The notes: generated by a model from the letters alone, not told the origin. 64,000 bases of DNA from Rhizobium sp. ICMP 5592 (GCF_009498525.1 NZ_QSNT01000003.1:1157671-1221670); one strand, 5' to 3'; counted from the stretch's first letter, positions 8,954 to 17,712 are shown. Translations and numbers: made by a program.

Positions 8954-8979
8954 AAAGGCTTCGGGAAACCGAAGCCTTT
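8954..8979. terminator. bidirectional terminator between the two MFS genes
   Basis: Perfect 11-base-pair hairpin with arms AAAGGCTTCGG and CCGAAGCCTTT and a GAAA tetraloop, positioned between two convergent genes. The A/T ends of the stem provide a short U-tract in both directions. Confidence 0.85.
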
Positions 8980-9002
8980 GATCCTGCTGCGGAGAAACAA
9001 TT

Positions 9003-10196
9003 TCAAGCTCTTCGACCACGGCCGGCCAATCTTGTGACCAATGCCAGGGCGACAGAGATCGCGCCTGCACCGAAGGCGGCTGGATAGCCGAAACTTCCGG
9101 CGATAGAGCCGGTCACAGGCCCGGCGGTGGCAAGGCCGATATCGAAGAACATCACGTAAGCGCCAAGGGCCGCGCCGCGATTGGCTGCGGGCACGCGCTT
9201 GACTGCTTCGATGCCGAAAGACGGGAAGACAAGCGAGTATCCGGCGCCGGTCAGGAACGCACCCACTTGGGCCACAGCCGGTCCCGGCGCCAGCCAGAGA
9301 GCAGCAAGACCGACAAGCTCCATCAGCAGCGACCAGACGACAACATTGGCGCTGCCGAACTTGTCGGGAAAATGACCACAGAACAGACGAGTGACGATAT
9401 AGCCGATGCCGAAGGCAGCAAGCCCGAGGCCCGCGCCGTCCCAGCCTTGCGCCTGGAAATCAAGTGCGATGAAAGCGGAGATGGCGCCGAAACCGATCGA
9501 GGCCAGCGCAAGACCCACCCCTTGTCGCCAGATCAATCCGACGACGCGATGAAAAGGCAGGCGGACACCGACGATACCACGCGCCGTGGGCAAGGCAACC
9601 GTCACCAGAATGGCGACGAGCGGCGCGGCGATGACCGCCAGCGAAACAGCAACAAGACCCCCGGCATTGTAGAGGACGAGACCGGCAGCACCGCCAGCGG
9701 CGATGGCGCCGTACATGCCGATGCCGGTCCAGACCATGGCCTTGCCGGTATTGGAAGCGCCGACCCTGGCTATGCTCCATGCGAGAATACCGGTGATGAC
9801 AAGGCTTTCCCCGAGACCGGCAAGAAGGCGCCCGACGACGACGAGCGCCAGGCTTCCGGCGGACGATCCGATCCAGAATCCGCCCAGATAAAGCAGCCCG
9901 GAGGCGGCGCAGCAAAGCGCGCCCAACAGAACCGGGGTCCTGCCGCCGCGACTGTCGCAGAGATGACCGGCAAAGGCACGAGTCAGGAGTGTCGCGACGG
10001 ATTGCAACGCGACGACGAGACCGACAACGACCGTGCCGTAGCCGAGATGCTGGTGCACATAGATCGGTAGCGCCGCCAGCGGCAGCCCGATTGCGGCATA
10101 ACCGAGAAAGATGACGAGGACAAAGGGCATGAGATGGAGTACTGCCCGACCGGGGGGACTGTCCGCTCGGATTGCTTCCTGGATGATGGACGACAT
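9003..10196 (-). CDS. MFS transporter, paralogue of the facing gene
   Basis: A 397-residue MFS exporter that visibly resembles its convergent neighbour: FLGYAAIGLPLAALPIYVHQHLG against FFGYLAIGLPLAVLPTHVDSGLG, and the A-motif AGHLCDSRGGRTPVLLG. The frame is open to 10238, but ATG at 10196 has an AAGGAGA ribosome binding site 6 bases upstream. It is divergent from a LysR regulator at 10282, with an inverted repeat between the two starts, so it is likely the regulated target. Substrate unknown; small-molecule efflux is the usual role of such LysR-MFS pairs. Confidence 0.87.
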   Translation of the reverse strand: MSSIIQEAIRADSPPGRAVLHLMPFVLVIFLGYAAIGLPLAALPIYVHQHLGYGTVVVGLVVALQSVATLLTRAFAGHLCDSRGGRTPVLLGALCCAASGLLYLGGFWIGSSAGSLALVVVGRLLAGLGESLVITGILAWSIARVGASNTGKAMVWTGIGMYGAIAAGGAAGLVLYNAGGLVAVSLAVIAAPLVAILVTVALPTARGIVGVRLPFHRVVGLIWRQGVGLALASIGFGAISAFIALDFQAQGWDGAGLGLAAFGIGYIVTRLFCGHFPDKFGSANVVVWSLLMELVGLAALWLAPGPAVAQVGAFLTGAGYSLVFPSFGIEAVKRVPAANRGAALGAYVMFFDIGLATAGPVTGSIAGSFGYPAAFGAGAISVALALVTRLAGRGRRA

Positions 10197-10235
10197 GGGA
10201 ATCTCCTTGTTGTTGGCGCGGATCATCCTCACAAA

Positions 10236-10262
10236 CAATCATGCTTTCCAGTGCAATGATTG
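10236..10262. promoter_or_regulatory. inverted repeat in the LysR/MFS divergent promoter
   Basis: Perfect 7-base arms CAATCAT and ATGATTG separated by 13 bases, between the starts of the LysR regulator (plus) and the MFS exporter (minus). Size and spacing fit a LysR-type binding site. Confidence 0.5.
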
Positions 10263-10281
10263 GAATGTATAGTTGCGTCTT

Positions 10282-11199
10282 ATGCAATCCATGGATCTCA
10301 ATCTTCTGATCGCCCTCGACGCCCTCCTGCAGGAGGGCAGTGTCGTCGCGGCGGCACGGCGGATGAACCTCAGCGCCCCGGCGATGAGCCGCACGCTGTC
10401 GCGTATCCGGCAGTCGCTCGGCGACCCCATCCTGGTGCGGGCGGGGCGTAATCTCGTGCCCACGCCACGGGCGCTGGAGCTTCAGGGCCGCGTGCGCTCG
10501 CTCATCGAGGATGCGCAGACGCTGATGCGGCCGGAGACTTCCGCCGACATTTCCACGCTGGACCGCAATTTCACGCTGCGCACCAGCGATTATGTTGCCG
10601 GTGTCTTCGGCGCCCGGCTGATTGCCCTGATGGCAAAGACGGCGCCAAACATCACCCTGCGCTTCGCCCAGGAGGGTAAGGAGGATGTCAACGCGCTCCG
10701 CGAAGGCCATATCGATCTCGATATTGGCGCCGTGCGCGAGAGCGGTCCGGAGATCCGCGTCCAGTCGGTCTTGCGCGATAGCTTTGTCGGCGTGATCCGC
10801 AAGGGCCACCCGCTGCTGGAAGGCGAGATCACGCCGGAACGTTTTGCCGCCGCCAGCCATGTCAGCGCCTCGCGCCGTGGCCGCATGCGGGGGCCGATCG
10901 ACAATGCGCTGGAAAAGCTCGGGCTTAGCCGTCGTGTCAATTTCGTCGTGCCCGGCTTCTATGCTGCGCTCTTTACCGCCGCCTCATCCGATATCGTCGC
11001 GGCAATGCCATGCGGCGTGGCAATTGGTGCCGAAGCGCTCGGCATGCAGGTGCGGCACTTCACCTTGCCGCTGACATTGCCAACCTGCGATGTGATGCAG
11101 GCTTGGCATCCTCGCTTCGACAATGACGCCGGCCATCGCTTTCTGCGCCAAGCGGTGAAACAGGTTCTGATCCATCCGCGCAAGACCGCTTCCGGATAA
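10282..11199 (+). CDS. LysR-family transcriptional regulator
   Basis: A regulator of about 305 residues. The N-terminus MDLNLLIALDALLQEGSVVAAARRMNLSAPAMSRTLSRIR is a LysR HTH of the NodD-like subtype, followed by ILVRAGRNLVPTPRALEL, and then a type-2 periplasmic-binding effector domain. Starts at 10282 (MQSMDLN) and 10291 (MDLN) are both possible; neither has a strong Shine-Dalgarno. It is divergent from the MFS exporter and, 64 bases after its stop, an AstE-like enzyme follows on the same strand. Resemblance to NodD is at subfamily level only; no nod genes are present. Confidence 0.88.
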   Translation: MQSMDLNLLIALDALLQEGSVVAAARRMNLSAPAMSRTLSRIRQSLGDPILVRAGRNLVPTPRALELQGRVRSLIEDAQTLMRPETSADISTLDRNFTLRTSDYVAGVFGARLIALMAKTAPNITLRFAQEGKEDVNALREGHIDLDIGAVRESGPEIRVQSVLRDSFVGVIRKGHPLLEGEITPERFAAASHVSASRRGRMRGPIDNALEKLGLSRRVNFVVPGFYAALFTAASSDIVAAMPCGVAIGAEALGMQVRHFTLPLTLPTCDVMQAWHPRFDNDAGHRFLRQAVKQVLIHPRKTASG

Positions 11200-11263
11200 T
11201 CGTTGCGCGAAGCGACCATGGCTTGGTATGGACCTGCGACGATTACAGCTGGGAGACAGGCGC

Positions 11264-12325
11264 ATGAATATCGCCGAAATCGTTCTTGAAGGCGATACCA
11301 CGGGGATCGCATGGCGGCTGCCGGTTCTGCATTTCAAAGGCAGCAAGCCGGATGCTCCGAAGATCTATATCCAGGCCGCACTGCATGCCGGCGAGCTGCC
11401 GGGCACGGCGCTTGCCCATTTCCTTTGCGAGCGGCTGCGGCAGGCCCAAGCGGACGGCGCACTTCTGAGCGATATCACCGTCGTGCCGCACGCCAACCCG
11501 ATTGGTGCGGCGCAATCGCATTTCGGTGAGATGCAGGGCCGCTTCGACTTGGGCTCGCGCACCAATTTCAACCGCGACTTCCCGCTGATTTCTCTGCGCG
11601 ACCGACATCTGCTGATCGCAAACCTGGAGCGCTATTCCGCCGTCGACCGGCTGAAGCGGCAGCTCATCCATATGGCGCTCGGGGCCGATCTGGTGATCGA
11701 CCTGCATTGCGACGACGAGTCCCTGCAATATGCCTATATCGACGAGGCCTTCTGGCCGGAGGCCGCCGATCTGGCGGCGGCGCTGGATATGGACGCCGTG
11801 CTATTATCCGACGGCGAAAGCTCGGCCTTCGAGGAAGCGGTCAGCTTTGCCTGGAAATACGAAGCGCCCGGCGAGAAGAAAGCGCAGCTGCCAGGCAAGT
11901 TGTCGGTCACCGTCGAATTACGCGGTACGCGCGATGTCTATCCGGAGATGGCCCGGAAGGATGCCGAAGGGCTTTGGCGCTTCCTGGCCGCGCGTGGCGC
12001 GGTCAGCGACGATAGCGTCACCCTATCCGCTTTCATCGGACCAGCGGTGCCGCTCGATAATGTCGAGATGATCCGCGCGCCGCAGGCCGGCATGGTGCTC
12101 TTCCATCGCAATATCGGCGAACGCGTCGAGCAAGGTGATCTGCTGGCGACGATCATCACCGCCCCCGGCATGCCGAACGGGACGATCGACGTTCACGCGC
12201 CGCAGGCAGGCCTCATCGTCACCCGCGTCTCCGACCGCCTGGTCCGCCGCCGTGGCGACCTGATGAAGATCGGCTGCGACGGGCCGAGTGCCGCCGCCCG
12301 CAAGCCGGGAACGCTGGAAGACTGA
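11264..12325 (+). CDS. succinylglutamate desuccinylase / aspartoacylase-family enzyme
   Basis: A 353-residue zinc amidohydrolase of the AstE/ASPA branch of the M14 fold. The zinc ligands are visible as HAGE (H41, E44) and DLHCDDE (H148), and the substrate region has NFNRDFP. The C-terminal ~90 residues (VEMIRAPQAGMVLFHRNIGERVEQGDLLATI) form a biotinyl-lipoyl-like beta-barrel hammerhead, usual in this group. The ATG at 11264 has GGGAGACAGG before it; an upstream in-frame start at 11228 lacks one. Members deacylate N-acyl amino acids or ectoine-type compounds; the substrate here is not determined. No arginine succinyltransferase genes are adjacent. Confidence 0.87.
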   Translation: MNIAEIVLEGDTTGIAWRLPVLHFKGSKPDAPKIYIQAALHAGELPGTALAHFLCERLRQAQADGALLSDITVVPHANPIGAAQSHFGEMQGRFDLGSRTNFNRDFPLISLRDRHLLIANLERYSAVDRLKRQLIHMALGADLVIDLHCDDESLQYAYIDEAFWPEAADLAAALDMDAVLLSDGESSAFEEAVSFAWKYEAPGEKKAQLPGKLSVTVELRGTRDVYPEMARKDAEGLWRFLAARGAVSDDSVTLSAFIGPAVPLDNVEMIRAPQAGMVLFHRNIGERVEQGDLLATIITAPGMPNGTIDVHAPQAGLIVTRVSDRLVRRRGDLMKIGCDGPSAAARKPGTLED

Positions 12326-12331
12326 GGCGCT

Positions 12332-12487
12332 TCAACGGTCGTCGATGACCTTGCACCGCATGGTGAAGGCGATGACGGTCGCCTGACGAAGAAGCTCGCC
12401 GATACTGCGGATCATGTCGAGCGCTGTGGCGAGACGCGGCCGGTCGAGCCGTGCCGTCTCCTCGGGGAATGTCCGATTTCCTGTCAT
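12332..12487 (-). CDS. small 51-residue protein, possible MarR target
   Basis: A short frame encoding a 51-residue peptide beginning MTGNRTFPEETARLDRP and continuing LATALDMIRSIGELLRQATVIAFTM, which could form one amphipathic or membrane-associated helix. Two ATG codons are possible (12493, 12487); GGAGG lies 7 bases before the second and is too close to the first. I do not recognise the family. What supports it is the ribosome binding site and a palindrome about 90 bases upstream that matches the operator of the neighbouring marR-type gene. It could also be non-coding, so confidence is moderate. Confidence 0.5.
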   Translation of the reverse strand: MTGNRTFPEETARLDRPRLATALDMIRSIGELLRQATVIAFTMRCKVIDDR

Positions 12488-12577
12488 GGTCATGCCTCCG
12501 ATCGAATTGATGCAGGCGATGTTTCCCGAGCATCCTTTGCGGAACAGAGAATCGCTCCGCCGGATGCAAAATATATG

Positions 12578-12592
12578 TATGCAGTGTGCATA
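12578..12592. promoter_or_regulatory. MarR-type operator, copy 1
   Basis: Palindrome TATGCA-GTG-TGCATA, flanked by further AT-rich symmetry (ATATATG before, TATATGA after). The 15-base core has the same arms and spacer length as the site in front of the MarR gene at 13174-13188. It lies upstream of the 51-residue frame on the minus strand. Confidence 0.65.
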
Positions 12593-12630
12593 TATATGAA
12601 ATGAATGTCAAGCTGAATGAATCACACGCC

Positions 12631-13152
12631 TCAGCTCATGAAGGTGATCGGACAACGCTGCTGATCGCAGACCCCCTGGTCGCAGACGCGGCAGACTACA
12701 TCCTGGTCCGCCCCGAGATCGACCAATGCCGGCAGAAGCTTTTCCGCCAGCCGGCCCAGCACTTGGGTCTCTTGCGCGTCCAGCGTTGCGAAAGCGCGAT
12801 GGATGACGGCGCGGCGGGCGGCAAGGCTCTTATGGAAGAGAGCATCGCCGGCCTCGGTCAATTGCAGCGACCTGGCGCGCTTGTCGCCTTCGACACCGCC
12901 GGCACGCAGCACAAGGTTTTCGGTGACAAGCTGATCGACGAGGCGGACGGTGGCGGAATGGGAGAGCGCAATCATCCGGCGCAATGTCTCGATCGTCAGC
13001 CCCGGCTCGGTGCCGATCTGGATGATGGCCGCAATGGTGCTGGGACCAAGACCGATTTCCTCGGCAAAGGCCTTTTCCATCTTGTCGACCAGAGCCAGGC
13101 TCAAGGCGCCAAAGATGTTCTCCAGCCGCAATGTCTCTCTATCGACGGTCAT
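12631..13152 (-). CDS. MarR-family transcriptional regulator
   Basis: A 173-residue winged-helix repressor. The core reads STIAAIIQIGTEPGLTIETLRRMIALSHSATVRLVDQLV, the recognition helix region, then LVLRAGGVEGDKRARSLQLTEAG, the wing with the conserved D-R-R-like turn (GDKRARS). The C-terminal stretch contains several cysteines (VVCRVCDQGVCDQQRC), which is unusual and might allow metal or thiol sensing. The frame opens with GTG at 13170, but ATG at 13152 gives a normal length. A perfect palindrome sits directly upstream and a matching copy beyond the 3' end, indicating autoregulation plus at least one more target. Confidence 0.88.
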   Translation of the reverse strand: MTVDRETLRLENIFGALSLALVDKMEKAFAEEIGLGPSTIAAIIQIGTEPGLTIETLRRMIALSHSATVRLVDQLVTENLVLRAGGVEGDKRARSLQLTEAGDALFHKSLAARRAVIHRAFATLDAQETQVLGRLAEKLLPALVDLGADQDVVCRVCDQGVCDQQRCPITFMS

Positions 13153-13170
13153 GCCACGCTTCCGAACCAC

Positions 13171-13191
13171 AAATATGCATGATGCATATTT
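13171..13191. promoter_or_regulatory. MarR-type operator, copy 2
   Basis: Perfect palindrome with arms AAATATGCA and TGCATATTT around TGA, just upstream of the MarR start codon. Its core TATGCA-N3-TGCATA is identical in layout to the site at 12578-12592. Confidence 0.75.
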
Positions 13192-13307
13192 ATAGGCGTT
13201 TCGATCTGGATCGCAACGGGACGGCGAACCGTTACCCCCTCCTCTGGACTTTCGTCCGCCTCGGCTTGCGTGCTAAGCGATAGCCTATAGCAAGAGACGG
13301 AACCGAT

Positions 13308-13664
13308 ATGACGCTCACCATTTACGGCATCAAGAATTGCGACACGATGAAGAAGGCTCGGACCTGGTTGGAAAGCCACGGTATTGCCTATGATTTCCAT
13401 GACTACAAGGCCGCCGGCATTGACAGGGATCATCTGGAACGCTGGACGACGGAAGCCGGCTGGGACATCGTGCTCAACCGCGCCGGAACCACTTTCAGGG
13501 CCTTGCCCGAGGCGGACCGCACCAACCTTACCAGGGACAAGGCCATCACCCTAATGCTGGCCCAGCCCTCGATGATCAAGCGCCCGGTGCTGGAAGCAGA
13601 CGGAAAGCTGCTGATCGGTTTCAAGCCGGAGATTTATGCAGACGCCTTCAAGGTCGGTGCGTGA
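13308..13664 (+). CDS. ArsC/Spx-family protein, YffB-like
   Basis: A 118-residue thioredoxin-fold protein of the ArsC family. The N-terminus MTLTIYGIKNCDTMKKARTWL has the single active-site cysteine C11 in the CDTMKKA context typical of YffB, and the C-terminal IKRPVLEADGKLLIGFKPE segment carries the conserved R-P pair. YffB-type proteins bind glutathione and are not proven arsenate reductases. ATG at 13308 is the natural start. The ybaK-like gene follows 10 bases after its stop, so they form a small two-gene unit. No ars genes are nearby. Confidence 0.9.
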   Translation: MTLTIYGIKNCDTMKKARTWLESHGIAYDFHDYKAAGIDRDHLERWTTEAGWDIVLNRAGTTFRALPEADRTNLTRDKAITLMLAQPSMIKRPVLEADGKLLIGFKPEIYADAFKVGA

Positions 13665-13674
13665 GGGCTGAGCC

Positions 13675-14148
13675 ATGTCCAAAACCACCCGCGCCACGCA
13701 AGTGCTGACCCAGGCGAAGGTCTCCTTCACGGTTCATGCCTATGACTACGACCCCAATGCCGAGCGGGTCGGCATGCAGGCGGCGGAGGCGTTGGGCGAG
13801 GAGCCGCATCGGGTGTTGAAGACGCTGATGGCGGAGGTGGATGGCAAGCCGGTTTGCGCGGTCGTGCCTTCCGACCACGAAGTCAGCATGAAGAAGCTCG
13901 CGGCCGCTTTCGGTGGCAAATCGGCGAATATGATGAAGCCCGCTGATGCCGAGCGGCTGACGGGCTATCATGTCGGCGGCATCAGCCCTTTTGGCCAGAA
14001 AAAGATCGTGCCGACGGCGATCGAGGCACAGGCGATGACGGAAACCTATGTCTATATCAACGGCGGACAGCGAGGATTGCAAGTGCGGCTCAGCCCGCAG
14101 GATGCGCTAAGGGTCTTGAAGGCCAATGCCGCGCCGCTGATTGCCTGA
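13675..14148 (+). CDS. ybaK: Cys-tRNA(Pro) deacylase YbaK
   Basis: A 157-residue YbaK/EbsC-type protein. Family features include KTTRATQVLTQAKVSFTVHAYDYD, the EEPHRVLKTLMAEVDGKPVCAVVPSD core with its conserved lysine, and GYHVGGISPFGQKKIVPT, the glycine-rich binding loop. In bacteria YbaK hydrolyses cysteine mischarged onto tRNA(Pro) by prolyl-tRNA synthetase, acting in the cytosol in trans. Length is as usual. It directly follows the YffB-like gene and is probably cotranscribed; nothing else links the two functionally. Confidence 0.93.
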   Translation: MSKTTRATQVLTQAKVSFTVHAYDYDPNAERVGMQAAEALGEEPHRVLKTLMAEVDGKPVCAVVPSDHEVSMKKLAAAFGGKSANMMKPADAERLTGYHVGGISPFGQKKIVPTAIEAQAMTETYVYINGGQRGLQVRLSPQDALRVLKANAAPLIA

Positions 14149-14242
14149 TCATACGCTTCAGCAGACGAACCGCCTTCATTTTCGCCGTAAACCGGTCTAA
14201 GTCTGAGGACCGTTTTCCGATTCCCAGCACGCAGGTTTTGCC

Positions 14243-15493
14243 ATGACGTCAGCCTCCAACCATCATCCCGTCGATACCGCCAAGCTGGAAAAGCTTGCCG
14301 AAGTGGCCGTGAAGGTCGGGTTGCAGCTGCAGGCCGGCCAGGATCTGCTTATCACCGCGCCGGTCGCGGCGATGCCGCTGGTGCGGCTGATCACACGCGA
14401 GGCCTACAAGGCCGGCGCAGGGCTCGTCTCCACTTTTTACTCGGACGAGGAAACCACGCTCGCCCGCTACGAATACGGCCATGACCAGAGCTTCGATCGC
14501 GCGGCGAGCTGGCTCTATGACGGCATGGGCAAGGCCTTCGCCAACAATACCGCTCGGCTCGCCATTTCCGGCGACAACCCGATGCTGCTCTCCGGCCAGG
14601 ACTCGGCCAAGGTGGCGCGCGCCAACCGCGCCAATTCGACCGCCTACAAGCCGGCGCTGGAGAAGATCTCCAATTTCGACATCAACTGGAACATCGTCTC
14701 CTACCCCAACCCCTCCTGGGCCAAGCTGGTCTTCCCGGACGATCCGGAAGCGATCGCCGTCGCTAAGCTTGCCAAGGCGATCTTCTCGGCTTCGCGCGTC
14801 GATGTCGAAGACCCGATCGCGGCCTGGGCCGAACACAATGCCAATCTGCGTAAACGCTCGGCATGGATGAACGGCCAGCGCTTCGCCACGCTGCATTTCC
14901 AGGGTCCGGGTACCGACCTGAAGGTCGGTCTTGCCGATGGCCATGAGTGGCATGGCGGCGCTTCGGTCGCCAAGAACGGTATCACCTGCAACCCGAACAT
15001 CCCGACGGAAGAGGTCTTCACCACGCCGCATGCGCTGCGCGTCGAAGGCCATGTCTCCTCGACCAAGCCGCTATCGCATCAGGGAACGCTGATCGACAAT
15101 ATCCAGGTTCGTTTCGAAGGCGGCCGCATTGTCGAAGCCAAGGCAACGCGCGGCGAGGAAGTGCTGAACAAGGTGCTCGATACCGATGAGGGTGCACGTC
15201 GGCTCGGCGAAGTGGCGCTGGTGCCGCATTCCTCACCGATCTCAGCCAGCGGCATCCTGTTCTACAACACGCTGTTCGACGAAAACGCCTCCTGCCACAT
15301 CGCGCTCGGCCAGTGTTACTCCAAGTGCTTCGTCGACGGCGCATCGCTCAGCCAGGAGCAGATCACCGCGCAGGGCGGCAATTCCAGCCTGATCCATATC
15401 GACTGGATGATCGGCTCCGACAAGGTCGATATCGACGGCATCAATGCCGACGGTTCGCGCGTGCCGGTGATGCGCAAGGGTGAGTGGGCGTAG
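14243..15493 (+). CDS. M29-family aminopeptidase
   Basis: A 416-residue metallo-aminopeptidase of family M29 (AmpS/PepS/aminopeptidase T). The N-terminal domain has LEKLAEVAVKVGLQLQAGQDLLITAPV, and the C-terminal catalytic part contains GILFYNTLFDENASCHIALGQCY and SLIHIDWMIGS; the H-x-D and the Glu/His residues in these segments are the metal ligands in this family. M29 enzymes are dimers that use two cobalt or zinc ions to remove N-terminal residues from peptides in the cytosol. Start at ATG 14243 gives the standard length. No operon partner is evident; it is convergent with the next gene. Confidence 0.93.
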   Translation: MTSASNHHPVDTAKLEKLAEVAVKVGLQLQAGQDLLITAPVAAMPLVRLITREAYKAGAGLVSTFYSDEETTLARYEYGHDQSFDRAASWLYDGMGKAFANNTARLAISGDNPMLLSGQDSAKVARANRANSTAYKPALEKISNFDINWNIVSYPNPSWAKLVFPDDPEAIAVAKLAKAIFSASRVDVEDPIAAWAEHNANLRKRSAWMNGQRFATLHFQGPGTDLKVGLADGHEWHGGASVAKNGITCNPNIPTEEVFTTPHALRVEGHVSSTKPLSHQGTLIDNIQVRFEGGRIVEAKATRGEEVLNKVLDTDEGARRLGEVALVPHSSPISASGILFYNTLFDENASCHIALGQCYSKCFVDGASLSQEQITAQGGNSSLIHIDWMIGSDKVDIDGINADGSRVPVMRKGEWA

Positions 15494-15505
15494 GCAAGGA
15501 CAGAG

Positions 15506-16096
15506 CTAGAGGGCGGCCAACGCCGCCCTGACGCGCGCAAGATGGGCCAGACGCCCGGCTTCGCTGACGCGATCCATGTCGTGCAGGGTCAACATGCGGA
15601 AATCAAGGCGCTTGCCGCAGAAGGCGGCAATGCCGCGCTTCAGCAGACGTCGCACCGGATTGCCCATATAGAGATGGACGATCCACCAGGGCGAGCCGGT
15701 CGTCGTCAACGCCCAGAACAGGCGGATATTGGTGAGCTTCGGCACGATACGGCCACCGGCAGCATCGTGACTGAAGGCGATGCCGGGCGCGAAGGCGCGA
15801 TCGAAGAAGCCCTTGAGAATGGCCGGAAAATTGAACCACCATTGCGGAAAGACCAGTATCAGCCCATCGGCCGCCTGGAGCCGCGCGACGATATCGCCGA
15901 CGCCGGAAGTATCGTAGGGCTGATCGAAATAACCGCGCCGCTCGGCCTCGGACAGACGCGGATCGAAGCCTTCGCGATAGAGATCGAGCAGGTCGACCTG
16001 ATGCCCGCCGGCGACGAGCGTCTCCTTTGCCATTTTCGCCACCGCTACGGCAAAACTATCTTCCAGCGGATGGGCGAGCACCAGCAGGATACGCAT
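15506..16096 (-). CDS. NAD(P)H-dependent flavodoxin-fold oxidoreductase
   Basis: A 196-residue FMN-type quinone reductase-like protein. It begins MRILLVLAHPLEDSFAVAVA, the strand and phosphate-binding loop of the Nqo1/KefF fold, and contains LILVFPQWWFNFPAILKGFFDRAF, the characteristic W-W-F-P flavin region. It likely reduces quinones or nitro compounds with two electrons. Its start codon overlaps the stop of xseA (TGATG), so it is translationally coupled to xseA; the functional reason is unclear. Confidence 0.9.
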   Translation of the reverse strand: MRILLVLAHPLEDSFAVAVAKMAKETLVAGGHQVDLLDLYREGFDPRLSEAERRGYFDQPYDTSGVGDIVARLQAADGLILVFPQWWFNFPAILKGFFDRAFAPGIAFSHDAAGGRIVPKLTNIRLFWALTTTGSPWWIVHLYMGNPVRRLLKRGIAAFCGKRLDFRMLTLHDMDRVSEAGRLAHLARVRAALAAL

Positions 16097-17712
16097 CAGA
16101 ACAGGCTGCCTTGGTTCGACGGATCGGCGGAACCGGCCGGTTTGGCAACACGCTTCTTTTGCGACGGAGCGCCGGTCGGTGGCTCTGTGGGTGCCGGGGC
16201 GACTGGATTGTCTCCGGTGATCGCGCCAATGCGGCCGTCAGAGAATTCGATCGAGATGGCAGCACCCGTGGCCAGCGCTGCGGCCAGCGAAACCGGCCGG
16301 TCGGCCTCGTCGCGCACGACGGCGTAGCCGCGCTTCAGCACATTCTTGTAGGACAGCGATTGCAGCACCCGCTCCTGCGCCGCCAGTTCGCCGCGCGCCC
16401 GCACGAGCTGATGGCGGATCGCCGTATCGGTGCGGCGGGAAAGATTGCTTAGGAGATCGCGGGCGCGGCCGGTCTGGGTCTCCAGCCGCGAGGGCAGCGT
16501 CGCGAAAACGGCATCGGCGCGGCCGATGCGGGCACGGGCGCGGTCGATCATCCGTTCGATGGTGCGCTCGGCTCGCGTCATCCGCTCGCTCAGCATCTGC
16601 CGCCGTTCGACGATGCGGTTCGACAGGACATCGGGCCGCAGATGCGAGGCAGCTCGCTCGAAGGTGCGACGCTTGTTGAGCGTATTCAGTTCGAGCCCGC
16701 GACCGAGGCCGGAAGCCGCCTCATCGAAGCGGCGGCGCGGCAGGGCCAGAAGCTGGTCGAGCGAGGGCAGCGCGCGCAATAGCGCACGCACCGCCTGCCT
16801 GCGCTGATCCATCTGCCGGCTCACGCCTCCCTGCAGGCGGGCGGCAAGGCTTGCGAGCTGCGCCTCCAGATCAGCCTTGACCGGCACGGCCATTTCGGCG
16901 GCTCCGGTTGGCGTCGGCGCGCGGACGGCGGCGGCGTAATCGATCAGCGTCCAGTCGGTCTCGTGGCCGACGGCGGAGATCAGCGGGATGTCGCTCGCGG
17001 CGGCAGCGCGCACCACCGCCTCGTCGTTGAAGCTCCAGAGATCCTCGAGGCTGCCGCCGCCACGGGCGACGATCAGCACATCGGGACGCGGGAGCGCGCC
17101 GCCGGGCGCGAATTCGTTGAAACCACGGATGGCGTTCGCCACCTCGTCACCGGAACCCTCCCCCTGCACCTTCACCGGCCAGACCAGCACATGCACGGGA
17201 AAACGATCGGAAATACGGTGCAGGATATCGCGGATGACCGCGCCAGTCGGCGACGTGACGACGCCGATCACCTTGGGCATGAACGGGAGCCGGCGCTTGC
17301 GCTCGGCATCGAAGAGGCCTTCGGCGCCAAGCTTGCGCTTGCGCTCTTCGAGCAGCGCCATGAGTGCGCCGGCGCCGGCGGGCTCCAGCGTTTCGATGAC
17401 AATCTGGTATTTCGAGGAGCCGGGGAATGTCGTCACCTTGCCGGTGGCGATGACTTCCATTCCCTCTTCGGGGCGGAATTTCAGCTTGGAAAATGTGCCT
17501 TTCCAGATCACTGCGTCGATCCGGGCGCGATCGTCCTTCAGCGAAAAATAGGCGTGGCCGGAGGAGTGCGGCCCGCGATAGCCGGAGATTTCGCCGCGCA
17601 CGCGCACCTGATCAAAGGCGCTCTCGACGGTGCGCTTGATCGACCCGGACAATTCCGAGACGGAATATTCCGCAAGATTCGACGGCGAATCATTCTCAAA
17701 GAAGCTGCTCAT
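16096..17712 (-). CDS. xseA: exodeoxyribonuclease VII large subunit
   Basis: A 538-residue XseA. The N-terminal OB fold (residues ~10-110) has EYSVSELSGSIKRTVESAFDQVRVRGEIS, followed by the catalytic region with VLIVARGGGSLEDLWSFNDE and SAVGHETDWTLIDYAA, and then a long coiled-coil-rich segment. ExoVII degrades single-stranded DNA to oligonucleotides; XseA is catalytic and needs several XseB subunits, whose gene is not in this window. The C-terminal ~70 residues are proline/alanine-rich and look disordered, longer than the E. coli protein. The gene overlaps the flavodoxin-like gene by one base. Confidence 0.96.
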   Translation of the reverse strand: MSSFFENDSPSNLAEYSVSELSGSIKRTVESAFDQVRVRGEISGYRGPHSSGHAYFSLKDDRARIDAVIWKGTFSKLKFRPEEGMEVIATGKVTTFPGSSKYQIVIETLEPAGAGALMALLEERKRKLGAEGLFDAERKRRLPFMPKVIGVVTSPTGAVIRDILHRISDRFPVHVLVWPVKVQGEGSGDEVANAIRGFNEFAPGGALPRPDVLIVARGGGSLEDLWSFNDEAVVRAAAASDIPLISAVGHETDWTLIDYAAAVRAPTPTGAAEMAVPVKADLEAQLASLAARLQGGVSRQMDQRRQAVRALLRALPSLDQLLALPRRRFDEAASGLGRGLELNTLNKRRTFERAASHLRPDVLSNRIVERRQMLSERMTRAERTIERMIDRARARIGRADAVFATLPSRLETQTGRARDLLSNLSRRTDTAIRHQLVRARGELAAQERVLQSLSYKNVLKRGYAVVRDEADRPVSLAAALATGAAISIEFSDGRIGAITGDNPVAPAPTEPPTGAPSQKKRVAKPAGSADPSNQGSLF

